From positions 1 through 60,062 of the forward strand of contig CAJXRU010000013.1 in NCBI GenBank assembly GCA_913060565.1: DNA of 60,062 bases, written 5' to 3'. The stretch comes from an uncultured Gammaproteobacteria bacterium (GTDB lineage Bacteria; Pseudomonadota; Gammaproteobacteria; Enterobacterales; Psychrobiaceae). The stretch's first letter is position 1; each line of letters begins with the position of its first letter. Under the pieces are notes generated by a model that saw only the letters and a program-made list of their open reading frames with translations, had not been told where the DNA came from and searched no databases. Positions 45,021 through 55,579 of this stretch are shown one piece after another. Made by a program: the position numbers and the translations under genes.

Positions 45021-48000
45021 TTATGAGCCTTTATGAGCTCTTGCCACATTCAATAAGTATTCATACACTTGCGCGAGTGCCTTATTCGATTTAGAAGACT
45101 TGTTGAGTTCACGTGCCCTCTTCTTGTTTCCTTTACGTTTTGCTTTGTTCGCTTTTTTAGCCTGACGATTACTCAACTGGCCTTTATTTCGTTTAGTCGA
45201 TTTAAATGATTTAAGATGATTCTCTACATTGTCATCGATTAAAGCAGCATAAATTGATTGCTCGACATTCACGCTATTTGCTTTTTTATGACCCAGTGTT
45301 ATTTCTAACGTGTTAACCAAGTTACCAAAATACCACTGCTTAGCGCTCATTAAGTTTGCTTCTTGGCGCTTTATCGCAATCAAATCGGTATCAGTTGTAG
45401 GATTCAGAGTGGCTATTTCAGCTCGTAGTCTTAATTCTCGTTCAGAATAAATGGTCACGTCTTTTTTCCAAAATACCAATTTGTATTTTAGAAGCTTGAT
45501 GTGATCTTTTTTCAAGTGCTTAACTCGAGACACTAAAACATTAGTCACTTCAGCCGGAACAAAATCAAATCGAACAATGACCGGATCATGATCTGAACTG
45601 CGATACTCGTCTGGAGCATAGAATAATGCCTGCTGTTCTGGGGATTTACTTTCCAAGTTATAATCTAACGCGCGTGGTTCATCAGCGTTAATAGGAAGGA
45701 AAAACGCATGATCGACATGTTTGGCTAATGATACACTTGCCATCGCATGATCTAGGTAACCTGCTTGACCATCAAAGACATATGAATACGGCATATCGTC
45801 ACTCGCTAGCAAATCTTGATAACCCGTCGCCTTTAGCGCAGAAATAGGATCTTCTTTTGCATACGCATTAAGATCTCCAATCACCAAACGATTATCTTGA
45901 CTAGCAAAACCATCAGACGACGCCATCCAATTGCTAAGCGCCTGCGCCTGTTGCATACGCTTGTCATTAAAACAACCTTGTCCATCTCCTTGATCTTGAT
46001 CTAAGCCAGTTGCTCTTGAACAACTTCCTTTAGATTTAAAGTGATTTACAACAACAGCAAGTGAGTCACCTGTTTTGTTAAATACAAACTCTTGTGCTAA
46101 TGGCGGACGATCAAAAATTGGATTTTCATTTATCTTCGCCGGCCCCTCTAGGGATACAGATTCAGTGCGGTAAATTAAGGCAACTGCAATTTCATCATCA
46201 CCAATTTCACCACCCGTATTTACAAACTGATAAGTGCCCTGCCCTGCATAGTCATTTAGTGCACTTACCAACTGGCTTAATGTGCTATTACTGCCCACGC
46301 CATCATTTTCGATTTCCATCAAACCTACAATGTCAGCGTCTAATGCGATAATAGCGTTGACCACTTTATCAAGTTGACGCTGATACTCTTCAAGGCTATC
46401 TGCACCACGACTTGTTGGAAAACCATCGTTTTGTCCATCACCGTTAAAAAGGTTCAGAACATTAAAACTAGCGACCGTCAGCCCCTCGTACATAACATCC
46501 GCAGAGAGGAGTCGGTTGGTATGACCGACAAATGTTGGCTCCTGAGATGGGAGCACGCGATATTTTCCAAACGAATAATCCATAATGCCAGATAAGCTAC
46601 TCACGGTACTACCAGCACGTAGCGTATTTTGCGCGCTAAGGCCACCTGTTGGATAGATCACCTGCTCTGGATTAATGCCATTCATGCCATCATCTAAAAT
46701 TAATGTATTGCGACGATTTTCTGCCGCTAACGCCAAGGCTTGTTCAGAGTTTGGCGTAAACACATTCGTTGGGTTAAACAAACGTTTACTAGATAATGTT
46801 ATTTCACCATAACGTGCTAAATCAGCATTATTAGACACCGTTAGTGGGTCGTTAAAAGTCACTAACATCCCTTCCCATGCTTCAGGCGAATCTTGTGAGG
46901 TAAATGGCATAGTGATAGTTAACGCATCAATACTACCTGTACCACAATCAAGAGGCGCATCTGTGGCTGTTATTTGGGTTTTACCATAACTCTCAGAAAC
47001 ACGACCCTGTATACGAAGTACCTGACCAACTGCAAATTGTGAATCACCACTCACAAAAATACCTTCTGATGTAGTCTCATCATTATCTAAATCAGCAGCT
47101 GCCTGTTGCATGAAGAAACCATTGAGTGCTGGTGTCACCTGCGTGACAATTGCTTCAATCGTGACTGTATCCCCAACCATTGGTGAACTTGCACTGCTGC
47201 CTTGAATGGTACTAATGAGTGTTGCATCATCGCTACATTGACCAAAGCCACCGCCCGTACTGCCATCATCAACATCGTGTGAACCTAAGTTTGTAAATGT
47301 ATCTTTGGCAAAGCCAACCCACTGTAGAGACGGATCAAATTCATCATCGATGGTTACATCACCAGACATCACCGATGATTTTCTTACTAATGAACGATCT
47401 TTGGTCGATGTTTCGCCAGCGCCCCAATTACTACCAGGATCAATACCAACTTGACCAAATGAGTCTAAAACAACGTCGTCAGCAAGCAATACATAACTAT
47501 CATCACCATTATGGCTAATACCGCCACTCTGTTGATCTGCGTAGGCTTTTAGCTCATCTGACGCACTTGTGCCAACAATGACAAATGTTGAGTTAGCAGC
47601 TATAACACCACTTAATTCTATCGCTACCGGTGTGGTTGCCCCGTTAGAAAAACGAGCTAATGAAACATTGCTCTCTGACAAATCAACAGTACTATTGCTT
47701 AAGTTATATAATTCAATGGCCTTATTATCCCCGCCGCCCTCAATATACTCAGAAATAATTAATGCAGGTGAATCACCTGAACCGCCGCCTCCTCCAGAGC
47801 CATCACAAGCAGCGTCATCAAAGAGTAAACCAACCCAATTTGGATTATCGATAAACGGATTGCGATTGCCTTGATATTCGTAAATAGCGTTATTGCGAGC
47901 TTCTTCGCTACTATCAACAGGATCTTCCATATGCCACTCATATAAACGACATAGTTTACCTAGATTTGCTTCACCAGTTGATGTTAAACGATTAACCAGT

Positions 48001-49190
48001 GATAAATCAGGCGTTATATCATTGCCTTGATAACGTGTGTCCATATAAAACATCATACGTGCAACATCGCCTTTAATATCATCACGAGGCTCAAATGAGT
48101 CACCGTCAACGCGATTACTCGGCGCTTCCGCGAGCTCGTTATCACTATCATCAAAGTCTAAATTGCCACGTGATGAGTTCACTGAGATATCAGTCGGGCG
48201 TAAATGATGAATATCTGTATATGCCTCATTCGATTGACTGCTAAAACCGTGACTTTTTGGCCATGAATGTTCACGGTTCCAATTATCTTGATTACTACTT
48301 TGACTACCACTGCCATTACTGTGTTTAGACTGTGATGTGCCTTTGTACCAAAGAATAACGTTGTCAGCATTATCAGGATCTTCATCAGTATGCGTCAATG
48401 CAGTCCACACCTCAGAATAAGTCAGGACTTTATGATTGTTAGCAAGAACAGTACTTAAGGTGCTTTTAATTATTTTAGCGCTTTCATTATTATTGATATC
48501 AGCGGTAACTTCAGCGTAATAACTCGCCGCATCAAAAGACGATGCATCAGCTATTTTATCGAGCGATGGACAATTGAAACATGCCGATTCACCGCCACCA
48601 CCTCCGCCACCGTTTCCTCCGGTGCTACGAATTGGATATGGCAGATTCGCTGTTGAATTAGATGATTCATCATCCAGTGCATTTGGGCCACTAAATGCCC
48701 AGTTAGAAATGACAAAATTTTCACCGTCAGGCCCTGTATTTGCAATTCGAGATGCCCAGCCGTCAAGATATTCCCAATCTTCATCTGTACCATCAGTATT
48801 AATGTCACCAAAGGTATCAATGACCACGCCGTTACAATGAAGTAATATGGCATCATCGCCGTTAATATTAACCAAGTCACTGACATGGTCTGGCGCAAAT
48901 CCAAAGAAGTTTTGGAACCCTTCTTCATTGGCCGTTACTGTGACGAAATCACCTGCATCAGCTGAGCCAATTGGAAAAGTGAAGCGCTGTTCACTATTAC
49001 CATTGCCGTTTGAGGCAACACCTAAGCCACATTGGCTTAGATCCGAAATGTTATTATTAACGCGTAGCTCAACAGCCTTCGGATGACCACCACTTAATGG
49101 TCCATCAATCACACCGACTATCGACATATCGTTGGCAAAAGCCAAAGTACTTGAAAAGCCACTTAACATGACCAGTGTTCTAATTTTCAT
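45021..49190 (-). CDS. Secreted dual-domain nuclease (endonuclease I plus ExeM/NucH type)
   Basis: 1389 residues from ATG at 49190, which has GGGGA seven bases upstream and then a signal peptide (about 1-19). An upstream in-frame start lacks support. Domains: lamin-tail-like (about 20-190), Gly linker, endonuclease I domain (about 207-460) with NREHSWPKS (305-313) and DIHHLRPTD (326-334), Gly linker, second lamin-tail domain (about 475-640), OB-like region (about 650-770), and an endonuclease/exonuclease/phosphatase domain (about 900-1230) with LMEIEN, NHFKSKG, GDLNAY and SDHDP. A Lys/Arg-rich tail (about 1240-1389) may bind DNA. It is probably an extracellular DNase for nutrient scavenging or biofilm turnover. 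Confidence 0.92.
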   Translation of the reverse strand: MKIRTLVMLSGFSSTLAFANDMSIVGVIDGPLSGGHPKAVELRVNNNISDLSQCGLGVASNGNGNSEQRFTFPIGSADAGDFVTVTANEEGFQNFFGFAPDHVSDLVNINGDDAILLHCNGVVIDTFGDINTDGTDEDWEYLDGWASRIANTGPDGENFVISNWAFSGPNALDDESSNSTANLPYPIRSTGGNGGGGGGGESACFNCPSLDKIADASSFDAASYYAEVTADINNNESAKIIKSTLSTVLANNHKVLTYSEVWTALTHTDEDPDNADNVILWYKGTSQSKHSNGSGSQSSNQDNWNREHSWPKSHGFSSQSNEAYTDIHHLRPTDISVNSSRGNLDFDDSDNELAEAPSNRVDGDSFEPRDDIKGDVARMMFYMDTRYQGNDITPDLSLVNRLTSTGEANLGKLCRLYEWHMEDPVDSSEEARNNAIYEYQGNRNPFIDNPNWVGLLFDDAACDGSGGGGGSGDSPALIISEYIEGGGDNKAIELYNLSNSTVDLSESNVSLARFSNGATTPVAIELSGVIAANSTFVIVGTSASDELKAYADQQSGGISHNGDDSYVLLADDVVLDSFGQVGIDPGSNWGAGETSTKDRSLVRKSSVMSGDVTIDDEFDPSLQWVGFAKDTFTNLGSHDVDDGSTGGGFGQCSDDATLISTIQGSSASSPMVGDTVTIEAIVTQVTPALNGFFMQQAAADLDNDETTSEGIFVSGDSQFAVGQVLRIQGRVSESYGKTQITATDAPLDCGTGSIDALTITMPFTSQDSPEAWEGMLVTFNDPLTVSNNADLARYGEITLSSKRLFNPTNVFTPNSEQALALAAENRRNTLILDDGMNGINPEQVIYPTGGLSAQNTLRAGSTVSSLSGIMDYSFGKYRVLPSQEPTFVGHTNRLLSADVMYEGLTVASFNVLNLFNGDGQNDGFPTSRGADSLEEYQRQLDKVVNAIIALDADIVGLMEIENDGVGSNSTLSQLVSALNDYAGQGTYQFVNTGGEIGDDEIAVALIYRTESVSLEGPAKINENPIFDRPPLAQEFVFNKTGDSLAVVVNHFKSKGSCSRATGLDQDQGDGQGCFNDKRMQQAQALSNWMASSDGFASQDNRLVIGDLNAYAKEDPISALKATGYQDLLASDDMPYSYVFDGQAGYLDHAMASVSLAKHVDHAFFLPINADEPRALDYNLESKSPEQQALFYAPDEYRSSDHDPVIVRFDFVPAEVTNVLVSRVKHLKKDHIKLLKYKLVFWKKDVTIYSERELRLRAEIATLNPTTDTDLIAIKRQEANLMSAKQWYFGNLVNTLEITLGHKKANSVNVEQSIYAALIDDNVENHLKSFKSTKRNKGQLSNRQAKKANKAKRKGNKKRARELNKSSKSNKALAQVYEYLLNVARAHKGS

Positions 49191-49440
49191 AATTATCCCC
49201 GTTTGATTGTTTACCAATTTCTATTGGAAATTGCTTGCTTTATAGTCCCCCATCAAGGTGACAATTTTTTGACACAAATAAAACAAACAGGTGATATTTG
49301 TCACACAATGTCCTTGCACTCAATAAATAGAGGATATAAACACTGCTTTTGAGTACCCCATCGCATTTTAACTAATTAGCCAAGAATCCAACTGGCGAAT
49401 GAAAATTTATAGTCTACGAAGCCAAATATCAGGCATAAAA

Positions 49441-49462
49441 AAAGGAGCCCTAAGGCTCCTTT
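49441..49462 (-). terminator. Terminator after fklB
   Basis: AAAGGAGCC-CTAA-GGCTCCTTT with T-run on the minus strand, 22 bases after fklB. Confidence 0.88.
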
Positions 49463-49483
49463 AAGTAATCCTAACTAATTAAA

Positions 49484-50101
49484 TTAGCTAACGATTTCTA
49501 ATAACTCAACATCAAATACTAATGCGCTAAATGGCGCGATTGCACCGCCAGCACCTTGCTCACCATACGCTAGGTTATGTGGGATGTGTAGCTTGTATTT
49601 AGAACCAACGTTCATTAGTTGTAACGCTTCAGTCCAACCAGCGATAACACCGCCAACAGGGAATTCAGCAGGTTGACCACGATCGTATGAACTGTCAAAT
49701 ACAGTACCATCGATTAATGTACCGTGGTAATGAACGCGTACTGTAGATTGAGCTGTTGGCTTTTCGCCTTCGCCTTCACTAACAACTTCAAACTGAAGAC
49801 CAGAAGCTACTGTAGTAACGCCTTCACGCTTTGCATTTTCTTCTAAGTATTTTTCGCCTTCAGCAGCCATTACTGTTGCTTTTTCAGCAGCAGCAGCTTG
49901 CATGCGCTCGTTAATTTCTTTAAACGCTTCGTTTAAGTCATCAACACTTACTTTACTTGCTTCTTTAGCAAATGCGTCAGCAAGACCTTGCTGAACAGCA
50001 GAAATATCAATACCGTCAAATGGGTTAGCTGCTAGTTGTTCACCCATGTTGCGGCCAACACCGTAACTTGCACGTTGTTCAATTGTTGTAAATTCAGACA
50101 T
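49484..50101 (-). CDS. fklB: FKBP-type peptidyl-prolyl cis-trans isomerase (FklB-like)
   Basis: 205 residues from ATG at 50101. The longer in-frame start would overlap the preceding gene. The N-terminal dimerisation domain (about 1-95) with TIEQRASYGVGRNMGEQL and YLEENAKREGV matches E. coli FKBP22. The C-terminal FKBP domain (about 105-205) has RVHYHGTLIDGTVFDSSYDRG, VIAGWTEAL and YGEQGAGGAIAPFSALVF. No signal peptide, so cytoplasmic. It accelerates proline isomerisation and is last in a dnaJ-M48-fklB run, 17 bases after the protease gene. Confidence 0.93.
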   Translation of the reverse strand: MSEFTTIEQRASYGVGRNMGEQLAANPFDGIDISAVQQGLADAFAKEASKVSVDDLNEAFKEINERMQAAAAEKATVMAAEGEKYLEENAKREGVTTVASGLQFEVVSEGEGEKPTAQSTVRVHYHGTLIDGTVFDSSYDRGQPAEFPVGGVIAGWTEALQLMNVGSKYKLHIPHNLAYGEQGAGGAIAPFSALVFDVELLEIVS

Positions 50102-50117
50102 ACTTTTTATCTCTATT

Positions 50118-50924
50118 TTAAAGTTTGCAGTTTGGACGTTTGCCCTCACTGACTGCTTGAGTATATAACGCGTTAGCCGCGCTCATATTCTTTGTTAAAT
50201 CGTTAATTCGGCGCTCATTCGATGGATGCGTTGATAAAAACTCCATCGGTTGGTTGCCGCCTGAGGCTTTTGCCATCGCTTGCCATAAAGACACACTAGC
50301 TTCTGGTTTAAAACCCGCTTTAGCCATCAAATCAAGACCGATCTTGTCAGACTCGCTTTCTTGTTTTCGGCCAAATGGCATTGCAACGCCATATTGAGCG
50401 CCAAGCCCTAAACCCTGCATATAAATTTCTTTATTTTCAATGCCAGCTAAATCAAATGCGCCGTTAGCCACTTGCATTCCCATGCTAGTAAACTGATTAC
50501 GTGACAAACGCTCATTCGAGTGATTTGCTAATACGTGTCCAACTTCATGCCCCATAACAGCCGCTAATTGGTCAGCACTTTTTGCCACGTTCATTAGACC
50601 GGTATAGACACCGATGTGACCGCCTGGTAAAGCAAAGGCATTAATTTGTGGTGAATCAAAAACGACAACTTCCCACTCATTAACACCGTAAGAGTTATCA
50701 ACATTAGCGGTGATTGCTTTAGCAATACACCCGACATATTTATTGACTCGTGGATCGGTGACGATTTTTTCTTTCTTTTTCATTTCATCGAAAGACTGCG
50801 CGCCTAGATTGCTCATATCAGCGTTTGAATACATCAACGCTTGCGTACGACCCGTTGGGCTTTTCGTTAACTGACAGCCACCTAACAACGTGAGTGCCGT
50901 TAAGGCAATTAGCGTCTTTTTCAT
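50118..50924 (-). CDS. M48-family metalloprotease lipoprotein (LoiP/YggG-like)
   Basis: 268 residues with a lipoprotein signal (LIALTALTLLGGC, acylated Cys17) and the M48 zinc motif HEVGH (126-130) in VMGHEVGHVLANHSNE. A third ligand Glu lies in KQESESDKIGLDL, and the C-terminal part is typical of the family (FLSTHPSNERR). Homologues act in outer-membrane protein quality control. A GTG three bases upstream is possible, but ATG at 50924 has the better spacing to AAGGA. It follows dnaJ by 24 bases. Confidence 0.9.
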   Translation of the reverse strand: MKKTLIALTALTLLGGCQLTKSPTGRTQALMYSNADMSNLGAQSFDEMKKKEKIVTDPRVNKYVGCIAKAITANVDNSYGVNEWEVVVFDSPQINAFALPGGHIGVYTGLMNVAKSADQLAAVMGHEVGHVLANHSNERLSRNQFTSMGMQVANGAFDLAGIENKEIYMQGLGLGAQYGVAMPFGRKQESESDKIGLDLMAKAGFKPEASVSLWQAMAKASGGNQPMEFLSTHPSNERRINDLTKNMSAANALYTQAVSEGKRPNCKL

Positions 50925-50948
50925 CACAAAGTCCTTCTAAATATATAA

Positions 50949-52079
50949 CTAGCTATTTAAGTCGTTAAAAAAGTTTTTAACGCCATCAAAGAAACCATCA
51001 GCTTTTGGCTTGTGTTCTTTCGACGAACCATTGACTGCGGCGTCAAACTCTTTCAACAGTTTACGTTGATGTTCAGTTAATTTCACTGGCGTTTCAATGA
51101 CAACCTTACACATTAAATCGCCTGTGGTATTACTACGTACAGATTTAACACCTTTGCCACGCAGGCGATACATACGACCCGTTTGCGTTTCACTGCTCAC
51201 TTTCAGTTTAACTTTACCATCGAGCGTTGGCACTTCAATATCACCACCCAATGCAGCATCAGCAAAAGTTACTGGTACTTCACAGTATAGGTTGTTGCCA
51301 TCACGCTCAAAAATTCTATGGTCGCGCACTTGAACCTGAACATATAAATCACCTTTTGGCGCGCCAGCTTCACCCGCTTCACCTTCACCGCTTAAACGGA
51401 TACGGTCGCCAGTATCAACACCGGCAGGGATTTTAACTGATAATGTTTTAGTTTTCTCGTAACGACCTTCACCATGACAAGTACGACAAGGATCTTTAAT
51501 AATTTTCCCTTTACCACGACAGGTTGGACACGCCTGTTGCACAGCAAAGAAGCCTTGACGCATTTGTACTTGGCCTTGGCCATGACAGGTACCACAAGTA
51601 CTTGCTGACGTACCTTTCTTAGCGCCAGAGCCATGACAATCATCACAGCTGTGTAGTGAAGGCACTTGAATATCTTTACTCACGCCTTTAACCGCTTCTT
51701 CAAGGGTTAATTCCATGTTGTAACGTAAATCAGCACCACGAGCAGGACCGCGTTGACGGCCACGACCGCCTCCGCCGCCACCGAAAATATCGCCAAACAT
51801 ATCGCCAAACATATCACCAAAATCTTGATGGCCACCACCGCCACCGCGGCTTTGATCTACACCAGCATGGCCATATTGGTCATACGCAGCACGTTTATTG
51901 TCGTCACCGAGAATATCGTAGGCTTCTTGTAATTCTTTAAATTTTTCTACAGCACTTGCATCATCAGGATTACGATCTGGATGACACTTCATTGCTAGAC
52001 GCTTATAGGCTTTTTTTAGTTCTTTATCAGTTGCCGATTTGGCAACGCCTAATACTTCATAATAATCACGTTTTGACAT
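50949..52079 (-). CDS. dnaJ: Chaperone protein DnaJ
   Basis: The 376-residue co-chaperone stimulates DnaK ATPase and presents substrates. Domains: J domain (about 1-70) with HPD in [10 protein letters not shown], Gly/Phe-rich linker (about 75-110, [20 protein letters not shown]), a zinc-binding region with four CxxCxGxG motifs (about 144-210), and C-terminal substrate-binding domains (about 215-340). The tandem DNA repeats in the Gly/Phe linker are codon-driven. It is downstream of dnaK but 374 bases away, so it may have its own promoter. Confidence 0.98.
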   Translation of the reverse strand: MSKRDYYEVLGVAKSATDKELKKAYKRLAMKCHPDRNPDDASAVEKFKELQEAYDILGDDNKRAAYDQYGHAGVDQSRGGGGGHQDFGDMFGDMFGDIFGGGGGGRGRQRGPARGADLRYNMELTLEEAVKGVSKDIQVPSLHSCDDCHGSGAKKGTSASTCGTCHGQGQVQMRQGFFAVQQACPTCRGKGKIIKDPCRTCHGEGRYEKTKTLSVKIPAGVDTGDRIRLSGEGEAGEAGAPKGDLYVQVQVRDHRIFERDGNNLYCEVPVTFADAALGGDIEVPTLDGKVKLKVSSETQTGRMYRLRGKGVKSVRSNTTGDLMCKVVIETPVKLTEHQRKLLKEFDAAVNGSSKEHKPKADGFFDGVKNFFNDLNS

Positions 52080-52376
52080 GGCTGTTTGCTTTCCACTTAT
52101 TGCTTAAATCAACTAACAACTTATTAGTCGATAATATTTTTATAAAATTTAAAACTATTTTGATTAATTACTACACAATAGTTAGTCAAAATAACGCTAA
52201 AATTAATATCAGTTGTTGTACGTATGGGCTCAATTTTGTAAGGGGAATAAATGGATTAGAGCAAGGCATTTATTTTGATGTGTAGCAACGCTACATGAAA
52301 AATAAATAACGATGCTATCATTCATTTAAACCATGAAAAACGAGCAAATATTTATTACAACTGATATCTATACAAC
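52080..52376. other. dnaK-dnaJ intergenic region
   Basis: AT-rich, no convincing ORF. TTGACT (52184-52189, minus strand) could be a -35, but the matching -10 is poor. No sigma-32 promoter was seen here. Confidence 0.4.
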
Positions 52377-52406
52377 GACGGGCGTGAGGTTTCCCAAACG
52401 CCCGTC
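52377..52406 (-). terminator. GC-rich hairpin after dnaK
   Basis: GACGGGCGT / ACGCCCGTC stem with a 12-base loop, 48 bases after the dnaK stop. No T-tract follows on the minus strand, so it may attenuate rather than stop transcription into dnaJ. Confidence 0.5.
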
Positions 52407-52453
52407 ATATATACCCTAGCTTAGCGAACTACGCTAGAGTATTGACAAGAATA

Positions 52454-54373
52454 TTACTTCTTGTCGTCTTCTTTTACTTCTTCAAACTCAGCGTCAACAA
52501 CATCATCTTGTGGTTGAGCTTGTTGCTCAGGCGCTTCGCCACCGGCTTGACCAGCTTGTGCTTTAGCTTGAGCAATTTCCATTAATTTAGCAGATGCTTC
52601 CATTAATGCTTGAGTCTTAGCGTCGATAGCTTCTTTATCTTCGCCTTTGATAGCTGCTTCTAATTCACCTAATGCTGCTTCAATTTTCTCTTTCTCATCA
52701 GATGGTAACTCTTCACCAGCTTCTTCGATTTGCTTGCGAGTCGCGTGAACCATACCGTCAGCTTGGTTACGTGCTTGAACTAGCTCTTCAAACTTCGCAT
52801 CTTCAGCAGCGTTAGCTTCAGCGTCAGCAACCATTTTCTCAATTTCAGCATCGTCTAGACCAGAAGACGCTTTAATGGTGATTTTTTGCTCTTGACCAGT
52901 GTCTTTATCTTTAGCAGACACGTGTAAGATACCGTCAGCATCAATATCGAAAGTTACTTCGATTTGCGGTGTACCACGCATTGCAGCACGAATACCTTCT
53001 AGGTTGAATTGACCTAGAGATTTGTTGTCAGCAGCACGTTTACGCTCACCCTGTACTACGTGTACAGTTACTGCTGATTGGTTATCTTCAGCCGTTGAGA
53101 ACGTTTGCGATTGCTTAGTAGGAATCGTGCTGTTCTTAGTAATAACGTTAGTCATTACACCGCCCATTGTCTCGATACCTAAGCTTAATGGAGTAACATC
53201 TAGTAATAATACGTCAGTTACGTCACCAGCAAGTACACCACCTTGAACTGCTGCACCCATTGCTACTGCTTCATCAGGGTTAACGTCTTTACGTGGCTCT
53301 TTACCGAAGAAATCAGTTACTTTTTCTTGAACCATTGGCATACGTGTTTGACCACCAACCAAGATTACATCGTTAACATCAGAAATGCTTAAGTCAGAAT
53401 CAGCTAGAGCGATTTTTAATGGCTCAAGTGTACGTTGTACTAGATCTTCAACTAAAGACTCTAATTTAGCGCGCGTTACTTTAATCGCTAAATGTTTAGG
53501 ACCCGTTGCGTCAGCTGTGATGTACGGTAAGTTAACTTCAGTTTGTTGCGTAGAAGAAAGTTCGATTTTCGCTTTCTCTGCCGCTTCTTTTAAACGTTGT
53601 AGTGCAAGTGGATCGTTATTTAAATCGATACCTTGCTCTTTCTTGAACTCTTCTACTAAGTAGTTGATTAGACGGCTATCGAAATCTTCACCACCTAAGT
53701 GCGTGTCACCGTTAGTCGCTAATACTTCAAATGTGTGCTCGCCATCCATTTCATCGATTTCGATGATTGAGATATCGAATGTACCACCACCAAGGTCATA
53801 AACAGCAACAACGTTGTCGCCAGCTTTTTTGTCCATGCCGTAAGCAAGTGCAGCAGCCGTTGGCTCATTGATGATACGCTTAACTTCAAGACCAGCGATA
53901 CGACCAGCATCTTTAGTTGCTTGACGTTGTGCATCGTTAAAGTAAGCAGGAACTGTGATTACAGCTTCAGAAACGTCTTCACCCAAGTAATCTTCAGCAG
54001 TTTTCTTCATCTTTTTCAAGATTTCAGCAGAGATTTGTGGCGGAGCCATTTTTTTGTCTTGCGCTTCAACCCATGCATCACCATTGTCAGCTTTAACAAT
54101 GTTGTAAGGCATGATTTTAACGTCACGTTGAACCACTTCGTCTTCAAAACGACGACCGATTAAACGCTTGATTGCGAATAACGTGTTGTGTGGGTTAGTT
54201 ACCGCTTGACGTTTAGCTGGTGAACCAACTAATACTTCGCTTTCTGTGTAAGCGATAATCGAAGGGGTTGTACGATCGCCTTCTGCGTTCTCAATAATAC
54301 GAGTTTTCTCGCCGTCTAAAACTGCAACACAAGAGTTAGTTGTACCTAGATCGATACCGATAATTTTGCCCAT
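52454..54373 (-). CDS. dnaK: Chaperone protein DnaK (Hsp70)
   Basis: 639 residues from ATG at 54373 (GGAG nine bases upstream). A TTG five codons earlier overlaps the ribosome binding site and is rejected. Domains: nucleotide-binding (about 1-385) with [34 protein letters not shown] and [10 protein letters not shown], the [14 protein letters not shown] linker region, substrate-binding beta domain (about 395-505) and helical lid ending in an acidic tail. It is driven by the sigma-32 promoter at 54506-54535 and works with DnaJ and GrpE. Confidence 0.98.
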   Translation of the reverse strand: MGKIIGIDLGTTNSCVAVLDGEKTRIIENAEGDRTTPSIIAYTESEVLVGSPAKRQAVTNPHNTLFAIKRLIGRRFEDEVVQRDVKIMPYNIVKADNGDAWVEAQDKKMAPPQISAEILKKMKKTAEDYLGEDVSEAVITVPAYFNDAQRQATKDAGRIAGLEVKRIINEPTAAALAYGMDKKAGDNVVAVYDLGGGTFDISIIEIDEMDGEHTFEVLATNGDTHLGGEDFDSRLINYLVEEFKKEQGIDLNNDPLALQRLKEAAEKAKIELSSTQQTEVNLPYITADATGPKHLAIKVTRAKLESLVEDLVQRTLEPLKIALADSDLSISDVNDVILVGGQTRMPMVQEKVTDFFGKEPRKDVNPDEAVAMGAAVQGGVLAGDVTDVLLLDVTPLSLGIETMGGVMTNVITKNSTIPTKQSQTFSTAEDNQSAVTVHVVQGERKRAADNKSLGQFNLEGIRAAMRGTPQIEVTFDIDADGILHVSAKDKDTGQEQKITIKASSGLDDAEIEKMVADAEANAAEDAKFEELVQARNQADGMVHATRKQIEEAGEELPSDEKEKIEAALGELEAAIKGEDKEAIDAKTQALMEASAKLMEIAQAKAQAGQAGGEAPEQQAQPQDDVVDAEFEEVKEDDKK

Positions 54374-54505
54374 CGGGGTATTCTCCAAAATAATGCCAAA
54401 ACAATGACTAAAATGATTAATTTAAACGCTCGAAACAACATTGCTAGCTTACGGTGCTAGTAACCAATACCATTTTTAATGAGACGTTTTGTTACTTAAA
54501 ATTAA

Positions 54506-54535
54506 ATATGGGGATGCAATTTGAAATGCCAAGGG
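54506..54535 (-). promoter_or_regulatory. Sigma-32 heat-shock promoter of dnaK
   Basis: Minus strand -35 CCCTTGGCA (54527-54535), 13-base spacer, -10 CCCCATAT (54506-54513), close to the consensus CTTGAA / CCCCATnT. The start would be near 54498, giving a 5' UTR of about 125 bases. Confidence 0.8.
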
Positions 54536-54539
54536 GGGA

Positions 54540-54944
54540 AATGAAAAAAAGTTTACTTTTTTTAAGGTTTTTATTATTTAAAGAACTTTTAAGTAAGTTG
54601 CACTGGTTAAACAGCAATAAAACTACCTATATATTCTTGATTACCTATCTTTAAGTTTCTCATTTCAAAGCTTGTAAATCTAACGAACTAGTAATTAGCA
54701 ACCACTCCACAAATCTAGATAAGCTGCTTTTTCGTCATCGAGTAAATTAGTGACTGAGTTCACTTGTTGGTAACGAGTTCATTACCCGTGGACGATTAGC
54801 ACTAAAACTTATACGAATGGTGCCCCTTCTGTTTTCAGGTAGCGATATATTAGCGCCACCTTAAACAGAGAAGTGCTGATGTAATTAATATCTCAACATA
54901 TAACTTCTCTCCATTGACGCATTATATTTCAAGTGGAGTACATA
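54540..54944. other. Non-coding region between dnaK and the PagL-like gene
   Basis: Divergent intergenic region. Apart from the dnaK promoter at its left edge and a small inverted repeat (GGTAA...TTACC, about 54771-54788), I see no gene or RNA in it. Confidence 0.4.
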
Positions 54945-55499
54945 GTGAAAATACGATTACTAATTGTTCTATTGCTATCTATCTTAGCAATACCCTTTTC
55001 AACGGTTGCTTCAGACAAACAAGTGAATCACGCAGTTGCTGTTGATTTACTTGTCGGTTCAGACGACATCACAGGACTGCGTGTCGCTTATCGACCACAT
55101 ATCTACTCTCTAGAGAATGTCCCCTATTTTGACGAGCTAGACATTTACTGGGAGGTAAGCATTAACTTTTGGGAATTTGGTAAACTCAATCAGCATGAAA
55201 CCAACTATGTTGTCGCTTTCTCTCCAGTTATTGGTAAAACTTTTTATCATATTGATAATAAATATCCCTTGAGATGGGAGTTCGGTATTGGAATTTCATT
55301 AGTTGAAAATACAAGATTTGCAGGAAAGAATATTGGGTCACATTATCAATTTGAAGATAGATTAGGAATAGCAATAGACTTTGGGAGTCGACATCATCAA
55401 ACGGTTGCATTGCGATATATGCACTATAGTAACGGTGGTCTCAACAGCAAAAATCCAGGGGTTGATTTTCTTAATTTATCCTACGCATATACTTTTTAA
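54945..55499 (+). CDS. PagL-like lipid A deacylase / acyloxyacyl hydrolase
   Basis: 184 residues from GTG at 54945 (GGAG six bases upstream). The GTG at 54933 is less well placed. A signal peptide (about 1-22) precedes a small beta-barrel. The C-terminal motif RYMHYSNGGLNSKNPGVDFLNLSYAYTF carries His160 and Ser162 of the PagL His-Ser-acid site. The acid is tentatively Asp174, where PagL uses Glu. PagL removes the 3-O acyl chain of lipid A in the outer membrane. Substrate here is inferred. Confidence 0.8.
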   Translation: MKIRLLIVLLLSILAIPFSTVASDKQVNHAVAVDLLVGSDDITGLRVAYRPHIYSLENVPYFDELDIYWEVSINFWEFGKLNQHETNYVVAFSPVIGKTFYHIDNKYPLRWEFGIGISLVENTRFAGKNIGSHYQFEDRLGIAIDFGSRHHQTVALRYMHYSNGGLNSKNPGVDFLNLSYAYTF

Positions 55500-55504
55500 A
55501 CGCT

Positions 55505-55535
55505 GAAGGATATCAATGATTCATTGATATCCTTC
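55505..55535 (+). terminator. Perfect palindromic hairpin after the PagL-like gene
   Basis: GAAGGATATCAATGA / TCATTGATATCCTTC, 15-bp perfect inverted repeat with one central base, 5 bases after the stop. The T-tract is absent, so termination is only probable. Confidence 0.55.
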
Positions 55536-55579
55536 ATTAGATTTAGGTCACCTAATAATTTCATTGAATACTTAAAGTG

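Noticed and set aside
48574-49086. Plus-strand ORFs inside the nuclease gene
   Set aside because: They are antisense shadows with low-complexity composition and no ribosome binding sites.
51720-51860. Short direct repeats in dnaJ as a repeat element
   Set aside because: They encode the Gly/Phe linker (MFGDMFGD) and are codon-driven.
54454-54654. 66-residue plus-strand ORF across the dnaK promoter
   Set aside because: It covers the sigma-32 promoter, lacks a ribosome binding site and has no recognisable domain.
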